Part shown: in pieces, positions 1 to 6,452 of the stretch | How the letters are laid out: every line of letters begins with the position of its first letter | How positions within the stretch are numbered: position 1 is the first letter of the stretch | NCBI GenBank assembly: GCA_012974475.1 | Contig: JAAXQD010000249.1 | Coordinates: 1-10,674, forward strand | From: Desulfobacterales bacterium | GTDB lineage: Bacteria > Desulfobacterota > Desulfobacteria > Desulfobacterales > UBA11574 | Length of the DNA: 10,674 nucleotides | Reading direction: 5' to 3' | Position numbers and translations under genes: made by a program | The notes under the pieces: generated by a model | Database searches by the model: none | Seen by the model: only the letters and a program-made list of their open reading frames with translations | What the model was told of the DNA's origin: nothing

Positions 1-19
1 AGATGTGTATAAGAGACAG
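1..19. other. Nextera transposase adapter (library artefact)
   Basis: The first 19 bases, AGATGTGTATAAGAGACAG, are identical to the Tn5/Nextera mosaic-end adapter used in Illumina libraries. They are not genomic. Translating forward from base 3 gives the well-known contaminant peptide start MCIRDR. The biological sequence starts at base 20, and the aminopeptidase gene is cut there by the end of the contig. Confidence 0.97.
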
Positions 20-2095
20 AAACCAATCAAACACCTGGGCATCGCCGGTCAAGGCACCGAACTGCATCACGCATCTCATTAGATCCGAATGCACCGGGGC
101 GCCTTCCAAAAGCGCAGAGAAACGACGGCGTGCAAATTCATGGATCCGGGTAGAGCCAAAAAGAGCTGCCGCCCAAATGAGTTGTTCCCGCAGAATAGAC
201 GTTGTATATTTTTCCGTTTTACGGGGTTCATGTCCGATCTTTTCAAGGATTTCTTCGTACCAGGGCAAGCCCCACAAAGAGATTTTTTCTTTAGCATCTG
301 CATCCATGACGAGGTAAAGTTCGGACAGGCTGGAAACGATGCCGGTCAACGGAAGGTATGCGATCTCTTCCCGATAATGTGAAAGAAATAGAAGATAATC
401 ACCCAAGTAGACATCTCCCCGTTTGACCCATGCGTAGAGATCATTTTGCAGCCCCCACCGGTCTTCGGGGGACAGAATCTGATCGCTGATTCGCCGGCCG
501 AGTGCTTCAAGGTTTTTCCGGTCTTTGTATCTGACACGATAAAACCCGGTTTGTCGAATATTTACCTTATAGGCAACCGTATCCGAAGGGATATCGATTT
601 CCGTTTGGGCATCGTTCATTAATACGGTTATCGGCCGAGACTCGCCCGCGTCAAAGAAAAGGTTGATGAGAATCGGAATCACCCATTTTTGATCAAAATC
701 ATTGGGCAGGTAGGTAAATCTTTTTTGGTCCAGAACCAGCGTATGGCCAATCCGTTGGACGTCGACCATCGGAAAGCCGGGTTGTTCGATCCAGCTCTTC
801 ATCATCGAGCCGATGGGCTGGTTTGAAACGTTTTCAAGAGACTCCCAGAGGTGGTGACTGGCTGCCGAGCCGTACTCGTGGGCCCTGAGATAGTCCTGAA
901 GCCCTTCCCTAAAATCGTCTTGGCCGATGTAACCTTCGATCTGTCTCAAAATACTTCCGCCTTTGTTGTAAATAATCGGAGCGGTACTGGTATTTATGAC
1001 CACATGTTCGCCGCTGGGTATTTCAATGGCGGTCGTTTCGTGCAGCGCATCACGGGACAGGGCCGATGCGGTCATGCCATCCAGAAACTGCTCCCACGTA
1101 TCCCATTCAGGATAATAATGGTCCACCACACCGTATCCGAAATAGGTGGCAAAACTTTCATTCAGCCACAGATATTTCCAGTCCGAAGGCGTGACGAGAT
1201 TTCCGAACCACTGATGGGCGATCTCGTGGGCGACAATCTCGCAGATCCTTTGTTGAGCGGATTTTGAGGTTATCTCAGGATAATACAGGAGCAAATTCTC
1301 GCGAAACGTGATGGCGCCCCAATTTTCCATGGCACCGAAGGCAAAATCCGGAACGGCGATCAAATCCAGTTTTGCCAAAGGATAAGAAATCCCATAATAT
1401 GCCTCGCTGAACTCAAGGGCTTTTTCTCCGAATTCTAGCCCAAAGGGAGCGTATTTTTTCTTTGACGGCAGTGTGACCACGCCCACGCGAGGATCGTTTT
1501 GACTTTGAAGGGATTCGAATTCGCCCACCCCAAAAAAGACCAAATACGTAGACATTTTCGGCGTCCGTTCAAATATCACCCGTTTCTTCCCGTTGTCCAA
1601 CCTGGTCTCCGATTGGATCGGGCTGTTTGAAATGGCGACTAGGTTTTTCTCAACATCCATTTCAATATCAAACGTCGCCTTTTTAGCCGGGTGATCCATG
1701 CACGGAAAGGCCCGCCGGGCATCGCTTTCTTCGAACTGGGTCACCGCAATATACGCCTGTTTTGAACCACGAATATACCTGCTGCGGTAAAAGCCGGCCA
1801 TCTGATCATTGATATGCCCCCGATAGTCTATCCTCACGGTAATATTACCGGTCATGGCCTCGGGAAGAAAAATGCGAAGTTCTTCTTGTTGGGTATCGAC
1901 GAAAAAAGGACACGCGACGAACGTGTTTTTTTCTAAAACTTTGCAGTTCCAGATGGCAATGTCCAGAAGGTTCATGGGAATCTCTTTGACCGAATGAAGC
2001 GCATTCAATAAAATTTGGGTGGTTCCGGCGAATGTGAAATTCACCAAATCGGGTTCGATTCTGATTTTATAGTTGACAGGTGTTAATTTTTGCAT
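20..2095 (-). CDS. M1 family zinc aminopeptidase, C-terminus cut by contig end
   Basis: This encodes a gluzincin (M1) metallopeptidase that removes N-terminal amino acids from peptides, probably in the cytosol because no signal peptide is visible. The 692 codons present are open throughout. The exopeptidase motif GAMEN lies at residues 254-258. The zinc site HEIAH is at 290-294, followed after exactly 18 residues by the third ligand Glu313 (context WLNESFA). The candidate transition-state tyrosine is Tyr376 (IIYNKGG). The order and spacing match the tricorn-interacting-factor F2/F3 and aminopeptidase N group, whose members are usually about 780-870 residues, so roughly 100-170 C-terminal residues are missing because the contig ends. 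The ATG at 2095 is preceded by a strong GAGGAGG ribosome-binding site 6-7 bases upstream. The gene is divergent from the decarboxylase lipoprotein. M1 membership is certain from the motifs; the exact subtype and substrate preference cannot be told from them. Confidence 0.96.
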
Positions 2096-2150
2096 ATGCC
2101 CTCCTCATGTTATCATTCAATCGCATGCGGTTTGCCACACGCCAGAACCT

Positions 2151-2178
2151 ATGATAAAATAATTGTATTAAAAAGCAA
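2151..2178 (-). promoter_or_regulatory. candidate sigma70-type promoter for the M1 aminopeptidase
   Basis: On the minus strand, TTGCTT (2178-2173) and TATCAT (2156-2151) are separated by 16 bases, about 55 bases upstream of the aminopeptidase start. The -10 box is 5/6 to consensus, but the -35 box is only 3/6, so this is a plausible but weak match. Confidence 0.35.
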
Positions 2179-2300
2179 GTCTTCAGCGGACTTCAATCCA
2201 TGGGAAACGAGGACCATGGTGGACAAATAACACGGCTGTTTTCACTATTTTCATGATGTCAATTGGGGCCAATTCCATCAAAGCAGAGAAAAAGTCTAAA

Positions 2301-2321
2301 AATGATGATAATTATCGTCAT
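2301..2321. promoter_or_regulatory. Fur-box-like palindromic operator candidate
   Basis: AATGATGATAATTATCGTC (2301-2319) matches the classical 19-bp Fur box GATAATGATAATCATTATC at 14 of 19 positions by my count. Bases 2302-2321 form a 20-bp inverted repeat with a single mismatched pair. It lies about 115 bases upstream of the decarboxylase start and about 145 bases beyond the leftward promoter. A different palindrome-binding regulator is equally possible. Confidence 0.4.
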
Positions 2322-2435
2322 GCAACTCATTTTGCCATGTTATTTATGCCACGATAGGGTTAAATTTATCGAAATAAGAATCCATACGGATAGAGGCCTT
2401 TTGAATAAACCACATTAAAGATCTGTAGAGGAAAA

Positions 2436-3242
2436 ATGAAGATATATATACGTTGTATAACCCTTGTCATTTTAGCCGTTTCAACACTCATGGGCTGCGC
2501 CCATGTCCAAAAAAACGATGTGGTGTTTCAATCATCTACAATAAATGCCCTGCTCAAGGGAATTTATGACGGAGATGTAACTTTTGGCGAAATGAAGAGA
2601 AACGGTGATTTTGGGTTGGGAACTTTTAATGCCCTTGATGGCGAAATGATCGGACTGGCCGGCACATTCTATCAAATAAAAGCGGATGGTGTGGCATATC
2701 CGGTTGAGGATTCCGTGAAGACACCCTTTGCCGTGGTGTCATTCTTTGCCCCGGACGACACCCTGGAACTGGATACGGCGGATAGTTATACACAGTTGAA
2801 ACGGCATATAGATGGTCTGCTGCCGTCACAAAACATATTTTATGCCATCAGAATAGAGGGTAATTTCAAATATATCAAGACACGGAGCGTTCCTGGACAG
2901 CAGAAGCCTTATCCACCGCTTGTGGATGTGGTGAAAGAGCAATCGATCTTCGAGTTTCATGATATAGACGGAACGATTGTGGGGTTCCGATCTCCCGACT
3001 ATGTGCATGGGATAAATGTCCCGGGGTATCATCTGCACTTTATAACGAAAGATAGAAACGCCGGGGGACATTTGCTGGAATGCCGGATGCAAGAAGTGAC
3101 GCTCCAAATCGACCACATCAATAATTTTTTTATGGCACTCCCCCACGGCGGAGAGTTTTATAGTACAGATTTAGCGCAGGATAAGAAAAAAGATGTAGAA
3201 ATTGTGGAAAAAGGGACCTTACGTACAGGTGTCGAAAAATAG
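2436..3242 (+). CDS. alpha-acetolactate decarboxylase, predicted lipoprotein
   Basis: The product (268 aa) is predicted to convert (S)-2-acetolactate to (R)-acetoin, the BudA/AlsD step of the acetoin/butanediol pathway. The family core is clear: FGLGTFNALDGEM (59-71), TPFAVVSFF (96-104), FYAIRIEGNF (135-144), KPYPPLVDVV (157-166) and the zinc segment GYHLHF. The three zinc histidines H199, H201 and H212 (GGH) keep the spacing of the structurally characterised Brevibacillus enzyme, and the counterparts of its catalytic Glu, Arg and Glu are E70, R150 and E258, all offset by +5. Residues 1-20 form a lipoprotein signal ending LMG-C21; Met at -2 is slightly unusual. Residue +2 is Ala, so no inner-membrane-retention Asp is seen, and outer-membrane anchoring is likely. 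The ATG has an AGAGGA ribosome-binding site 3-4 bases upstream. No acetolactate synthase or butanediol dehydrogenase gene lies in the window. Length and active site are complete, so it should be functional. Confidence 0.93.
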   Translation: MKIYIRCITLVILAVSTLMGCAHVQKNDVVFQSSTINALLKGIYDGDVTFGEMKRNGDFGLGTFNALDGEMIGLAGTFYQIKADGVAYPVEDSVKTPFAVVSFFAPDDTLELDTADSYTQLKRHIDGLLPSQNIFYAIRIEGNFKYIKTRSVPGQQKPYPPLVDVVKEQSIFEFHDIDGTIVGFRSPDYVHGINVPGYHLHFITKDRNAGGHLLECRMQEVTLQIDHINNFFMALPHGGEFYSTDLAQDKKKDVEIVEKGTLRTGVEK

Positions 3243-3538
3243 GCGTTTGGCAAAGCGCCCATAATGTTGATTAACAACCCCGATATACTGAGACCTTTGA
3301 AAAATGTTCATTTTTGTTCAAGTTCAAGCAAGGCGAAAATTTTAACCACCCCGATGAAAAAATCATCGGGACAGGCATCCATTCATTGAGTATTTCGAGG
3401 ATAAAGATAAAGCTTCACTTCGTGCACAATGTTGAGAATGACGCAGAAATTGGGCAAAAAGACGACCCGGAACCATGTTCCTTGCCAATTTGATAACGCT
3501 CTATGAAGTAAGCGAATGGACGGTTCTTATCGGATATT
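3243..3538. other. gene-free stretch, possible dispersed repeat or decayed element
   Basis: No convincing ORF. Overlapping the decarboxylase stop is an imperfect hairpin (about 3242-3259, GGCGTTT/AAAGCGCC), but no T-run follows it, so it is at best a weak terminator. From about 3289 (GAGACCTTTGAAAAATG) the text resembles non-coding repeats I associate with deltaproteobacterial genomes. It includes a perfect 8-bp hairpin CCCGATGA/TCATCGGG at 3350-3370. I cannot define the element's ends from a single copy. Confidence 0.35.
3350..3370. repeat. perfect 8-bp inverted repeat with A5 loop
   Basis: CCCGATGA at 3350-3357 pairs perfectly with TCATCGGG at 3363-3370 across an AAAAA loop. No T-tract follows on either strand, so an ordinary intrinsic terminator is unlikely. 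It may be part of the suspected dispersed element around it. Confidence 0.5.
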
Positions 3539-3700
3539 TTATACCCTGGGGCCCAAATGATTTTTGGGGTTGCCTTCCATTCCCCAGGTCACCCTTTTGA
3601 TCCGTGTAAAGGTGAAAGGTGATATATTCCTCTTTTTGGTCAATTCCGCCTTTCGGATCATAAAAGAATATCTGATTTGTCCTGTAGAGTTCTTGCTCAT
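3539..3700 (-). CDS. small basic hypothetical protein (doubtful)
   Basis: This is a 53-residue basic reading frame starting MSKNSTGQIRY, with an ATG at 3700 and only a weak ribosome-binding site (AGG about 9 bases upstream). I do not recognise it and see no membrane segment or domain motif. The main support is the good promoter match 40-75 bases upstream on the same strand (3749-3776). An overlapping forward frame exists but has less support. It could equally be a leader or non-coding RNA region. Confidence 0.3.
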   Translation of the reverse strand: MSKNSTGQIRYSFMIRKAELTKKRNISPFTFTRIKRVTWGMEGNPKNHLGPRV

Positions 3701-3727
3701 TTTCTTATACCTAACTAAAGTTATATT

Positions 3728-3739
3728 CCGTCTTGACGG
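3728..3739. promoter_or_regulatory. short palindrome just downstream of a leftward promoter
   Basis: CCGTC-TT-GACGG is a perfect 5-2-5 inverted repeat. It sits about 10 bases downstream of the -10 box at 3749-3754, roughly where transcription would begin. Its position would suit an operator; the two-base gap is too short for a stable RNA loop. Confidence 0.3.
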
Positions 3740-3748
3740 TCCTGTAAA

Positions 3749-3776
3749 AATATAATGCCACAATGTGATATGTCAA
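3749..3776 (-). promoter_or_regulatory. strong sigma70-type promoter, leftward
   Basis: The minus strand reads TTGACA (3776-3771), 16 bases, then TATATT (3754-3749). The -35 is a perfect match and the -10 is 5/6. It points toward the small ORF at 3700. It is not positioned to drive any other recognised gene. Confidence 0.55.
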
Positions 3777-3884
3777 GATTTTAAAAAACCCGAGAAATGA
3801 GCGTTGTTGGGCTGAATAGACGAATAATGGTTTAACTTTAAATATGGTCTATCCCGAGGCTTGTTGTCATGCAGTAAAAATCCC

Positions 3885-4167
3885 TCAATTTAGGTTATAG
3901 TTTGCCGACTTCAATAAAGATTTTACACTTCGAACACCTTCAACACTTTTTGCCTGTGCAATGGCCTCTATAACATCCACTGGAAAGATTCAGAGAATTA
4001 ATAGCCTCATCATCATAGAATTTATTTGCGATGGTAAACTTAATCTTAGTATCATTGATAATGGTGTTCACATTACGCTGATCCACTGCGGTGGTATATA
4101 TTACGCTGCATCCGGAAAATAGTAACGAAAAAATAAAAATCGATATAATTCTTATGATGATTTTCAT
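3885..4167 (-). pseudogene. BON-domain lipoprotein, frameshifted with internal loss
   Basis: The first frame starts at the ATG at 4167 with a lipoprotein signal (SLLFSG-C20), then YTTAVDQRNVNTIINDTKIK and a segment around FYDDEAINSLNLS, typical of the start of a BON (OsmY-like) domain. It then runs into an unrelated tail and a TGA near 3946. The adjacent frame, beginning near 3980, encodes VDVIEAIAQAKSVEGVRSVK and ends at the TGA at 3885-3887, which is the end of a BON domain. Compared with normal BON domains the middle strands (the GxVxLxG region) are missing, so a deletion of several tens of bases that also broke the frame is the simplest explanation. The start lies only 10 bases after the SYLF stop, so the two were co-transcribed. 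The intact family consists of periplasmic or outer-membrane proteins thought to bind phospholipid. Confidence 0.72.
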
Positions 4168-4177
4168 ACTTAAACGT

Positions 4178-4759
4178 CTATTTTTTTATTTTGGAAAACT
4201 TGGAGCCCTCGATGGTCAGATTATACATCAGGCCTTTTTGGTCGAAGGCAAAAGCGACGATGGGATCTTTGATGTTGGTGGTATCAATGGAACCGCCGAT
4301 ACCGACCGTTACCAGAGCAACGGAGCCGTCAACACCGGCTTTCCAGCCGCTACTCTCTCGGAAACTTTTAAGTGCCCCTTTCTGCATAAATACCAAGATC
4401 AGCGTTTTCTTCTGTGCTCCCAGCTGAAAGCCGAAGGACCCTGCGACGGTGCTGTAGTAATCAACCGTCTTGCCGCCGATTCGCAAGGCCCCTTCTCCAT
4501 ATTCGCCCCCGATTCCAAAACCAGCTTTGTAAACATTGGGGAACACCAGGACACCTTTGGCTGCGTTTAAATACTCCTTGGCACCCTTAACATTTTTAAG
4601 AAAATATTTCAGAGTGGCATCGACGCTGACGTTAATCTCTCTGGCTGTAGCAGCATCGGCGTCGGAGGTTTGAAAAGCGGCAAAGCATAAAGTCGCAAGG
4701 GCGATGACAGCAACCCGTTTTAAACCCCGTTTATCGGCACCGAACAATCCTATTTTCAT
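4178..4759 (-). CDS. secreted SYLF/YSC84-domain lipid-binding protein
   Basis: The protein has 193 aa. A Sec signal peptide (basic MKIGLFGADKRGLKR, then a hydrophobic stretch AVIALATLCFAAF) ends at a likely signal peptidase I site after DADA (residue 36). The mature part is a SYLF (YSC84/Ysc84 actin-binding-like) domain: AKGVLVFPNVYKAGFGIGG (67-85), GSFGFQLGAQKKTLILVFM (107-125), and DPIVAFAFDQKGLMYNLTIE (165-184). Bacterial relatives are periplasmic and implicated in phosphoinositide-type or other lipid binding; their precise role is unsettled. The ATG at 4759 is chosen because AAGGAG lies 7-8 bases before it; an in-frame ATG at 4786 has no such site. A broken BON lipoprotein gene follows 10 bases downstream, a pairing that suggests a shared role at the outer membrane. 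No clear promoter was found upstream. Confidence 0.92.
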   Translation of the reverse strand: MKIGLFGADKRGLKRVAVIALATLCFAAFQTSDADAATAREINVSVDATLKYFLKNVKGAKEYLNAAKGVLVFPNVYKAGFGIGGEYGEGALRIGGKTVDYYSTVAGSFGFQLGAQKKTLILVFMQKGALKSFRESSGWKAGVDGSVALVTVGIGGSIDTTNIKDPIVAFAFDQKGLMYNLTIEGSKFSKIKK

Positions 4760-4786
4760 TTTTAATCTCCTTTGTTTATCTGGCAT

Positions 4787-5100
4787 TTGAAAGAATCCAT
4801 GATAACCCTATTTCTCCATGGGGGCTGAATGACCATTGGGATTTCATCTATGTCGAACGGGTCTGATACCTGAACGTGCAAAATCTATGCAGGTTTTAAT
4901 TTTTCCGATCTTAAATATATAATTTGCTTATATTTCGGCTGGTTAAAATTCTTGAACAAGTTGGAGAAAATCCTTATTTGACAATATTTGTCAACCCCTG
5001 TGCCATACTTTGACAGGATTTGCAATATCTTAAGGTGATTTCCGAGAAAAATAAACTCTGAAAAATCTAAAAGGGTTGGATTGCGGGCTTGAAGCGATTT
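4787..5100. other. intergenic stretch with a 17-base palindrome
   Basis: I see no supported gene here. A 75-codon leftward frame crosses it (4885-5112) but has no ribosome-binding site and no recognisable domain. The stretch holds a perfect palindrome at 4978-4994 and a further TTGACA at 5010-5015, without a good -10 at the right distance. Confidence 0.4.
4978..4994. promoter_or_regulatory. perfect 7-3-7 palindrome, operator candidate
   Basis: TTGACAATATTTGTCAA is a perfect inverted repeat (TTGACAA-TAT-TTGTCAA). Each arm contains a TTGACA -35-like hexamer, one on each strand, so a bound regulator could block promoters in both directions. The nearest genes are the SYLF gene (leftward, 220 bases away) and the possible gene after 5101 (rightward). 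Confidence 0.4.
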
Positions 5101-5216
5101 CAAGGAGGTCATTGAAACATTAAGATTGCAGTTCTAAATTTCGAACCAGAGCTTGCAACTTTCATCGCCAGAGAAAAAAGGAATCAATAGGCCTTGCAGA
5201 GTCCTGGGGTTTGGTA

Positions 5217-5480
5217 ATGGACTCGGTTGATGAACCGATGGCGCACACAGAAAATATACGAGTTGGGGGAAAGGAGCGCATCGTTGAAAGAAGCGTTCTG
5301 AAAATTGCTATCAGCAGAAAGGGGCAGATAAAAAGCGCAATGGTTGTCGCCCCCGGTCTATATTACGGGGCGCTGTCTCTGGATGCCTGGTGGATAGAGA
5401 TTCGTTGTGCCGACTTGACGGACAGCAACTTCATTAGAAAGCATGGCATTTTCGACGCGCATCTGTCCAGTCGGATATGA
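5217..5480 (+). CDS. hypothetical protein, possibly the 3' part of a broken gene
   Basis: An 87-residue frame begins MDSVDEPMAHTENIRVGG and ends before the BamE-like gene, which converges on it 17 bases away. A TTG at 5211 is an alternative start. Neither has a clear ribosome-binding site, but the same frame is open back to 5124. A good AAGGAGGT lies at 5102-5109, ahead of another frame that starts with ATT at 5119 (IKIAVLNFEPELATFIARE) and stops at 5190. The two frames overlap at a run of six A's (5172-5179), so one lost A, or a -1 slip there, would join them into a protein of about 120 residues. I do not recognise the family, and the coding status is uncertain. Confidence 0.35.
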   Translation: MDSVDEPMAHTENIRVGGKERIVERSVLKIAISRKGQIKSAMVVAPGLYYGALSLDAWWIEIRCADLTDSNFIRKHGIFDAHLSSRI

Positions 5481-5497
5481 AACTCAAGAAGGCTCGA

Positions 5498-5776
5498 TCA
5501 GAGGCCTTTGCTCGACCGCCAGATTACGGTATCACCGACAAACTTGATTTCGATCTGTTTTTCAGACGAACCCCACCTACAGCTTTTCGTTTTCAGTATC
5601 GGGTCTTCGCAGGTGTTCGGTTCTCCTAAAACCTCCACAACCTTTTCATGGCTCATTCCGATTTTTATTTTATCATAATTGTCTTTATTGACCTTACTGC
5701 AACCGGCGAGCGCCAGTATCGAAAATATACATATGGCCAGCCCTGCCCATTTTATCATTGTTTTTACGCGTTCCAT
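5498..5776 (-). CDS. small BamE/SmpA-like (DUF3862-type) lipoprotein
   Basis: This is a 92-residue predicted lipoprotein. The signal sequence has a hydrophobic core (AGLAICIFSILA) and a clean lipobox LAG-C26. The mature part, starting near NYDKIKIGMSHEKVVEVLGE (32-51), is the N-terminal helix pair of the SmpA/OmlA/BamE-like fold (KIKxGMSxxxVxxxLGxP). A Cys pair (C56, C66) and beta-strand segments then lead to WGSSEKQIEIKF and a C-terminal WRSSKGL. This length and pattern match small DUF3862-type proteins better than true BamE, so a role in outer-membrane assembly is possible but not shown. The chosen ATG has AAGGA 4-5 bases before it and AGGAGG further up; an internal ATG at codon 7 is an alternative. 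It is the last of three leftward genes, 132 bases after the SLOG gene. Confidence 0.85.
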   Translation of the reverse strand: MERVKTMIKWAGLAICIFSILALAGCSKVNKDNYDKIKIGMSHEKVVEVLGEPNTCEDPILKTKSCRWGSSEKQIEIKFVGDTVIWRSSKGL

Positions 5777-5908
5777 GGATTCCTTTTTCCTCCTGATTTT
5801 TTCAATTAAATGAATGAACCATTATTTTGATATCACAATTTTCAGGGGACGATAAAGCGTTTGGAGTCAACAGCAGCTATCACCCCAACGGTCGTTTTAT
5901 GATATCCA

Positions 5909-6394
5909 TCAGGCCTTTTGATTCGGGAGAAAGCCCATTGTAAGTGCACCTTCTATCATATTTTCCGTTTGGTTTCTGACATAAGGATTTACTTCGGCAC
6001 TCGGCCCAATCACATGTAGAACATCGATACGATATAACTGAATCCAATCATTGACCAGAGAAGCCGCCTTGGCGTCGTCGACATGATTGAAGTCAATGCC
6101 AAGCATCTGGCGTCCATATCTCAATGCCGATTTTCTGGCATGATCCAAATCTCCAGTCAATCTGCCGTATGATATGATCAGTGTTCCGCTTGAATCCATT
6201 ACGTTCTGTTTTATGCATTCGGAATACTTTTCGGTTTCCATTTCTTGAAGTTTGTAATGATCGGGCAAGGGGCCGGTCTCGGCCATCCGTCCTTTTGGTA
6301 TCCATCCACCATGAGGGATGCGCAGCTTTATGGCAATGTCCAGTGCTGCTCTATCTGCTTCAGTTTGTCCGCCTGAAATAATCTTTTTAAGCAT
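5909..6394 (-). CDS. YpsA-related SLOG protein ('putative molybdenum carrier')
   Basis: The protein has 161 aa and is full length for the family. It begins KKIISGGQTEADRAALD (3-19), the Rossmann-type nucleotide-binding loop of this group, followed by the family-typical HGGWIPKGRMAE (28-39), SSGTLIISYG (68-77) and IGPSAEVNP (129-137). The group is named for a structural similarity to molybdenum-cofactor carrier proteins. Later comparative work places it in the SLOG superfamily, whose members bind nucleotides or their derivatives, so the molybdenum role is not secure. No molybdenum-cofactor gene is in the window. The ATG has AGGAG 8 bases upstream. The gene lies between two lipoprotein genes on the same strand (58 bases after the Tyr-rich one). 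It is predicted soluble and cytosolic. Confidence 0.87.
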   Translation of the reverse strand: MLKKIISGGQTEADRAALDIAIKLRIPHGGWIPKGRMAETGPLPDHYKLQEMETEKYSECIKQNVMDSSGTLIISYGRLTGDLDHARKSALRYGRQMLGIDFNHVDDAKAASLVNDWIQLYRIDVLHVIGPSAEVNPYVRNQTENMIEGALTMGFLPNQKA

Positions 6395-6452
6395 GGTCGT
6401 TACTCCTGAATTCCATCTGTCTTTTTTTCAGATAGAATCGTCTGAATTAGTG

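Larger units (their letters stand above)
2096..2435. other. divergent intergenic region between aminopeptidase and decarboxylase
   Basis: These 340 bases have no credible ORF. They hold the weak leftward promoter, a perfect 6-2-6 inverted repeat AATTGGGGCCAATT at 2261-2274, and the Fur-like palindrome at 2301-2321. For the rightward gene there is a possible -35 TTGCCA at 2332-2337, but no convincing -10 at the right spacing. The two palindromes suggest regulated transcription of one or both divergent genes; that is inference. Confidence 0.5.

Noticed and set aside
3..382. Forward frames at the left edge, one starting MCIRDR
   Set aside because: The first starts inside the adapter, and both lie antisense to the clearly coding M1 aminopeptidase.
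851..1267. 138-codon forward frame
   Set aside because: It is antisense to the aminopeptidase catalytic region containing HEIAH and GAMEN; no ribosome-binding site or domain is seen.
4091..4570. 159-codon forward frame
   Set aside because: It is a shadow of the SYLF gene on the opposite strand, which has a signal peptide, ribosome-binding site and full domain.
4885..5112. 75-codon leftward frame
   Set aside because: It has no ribosome-binding site, a composition typical of AT-rich non-coding DNA, and it spans the 4978-4994 palindrome.
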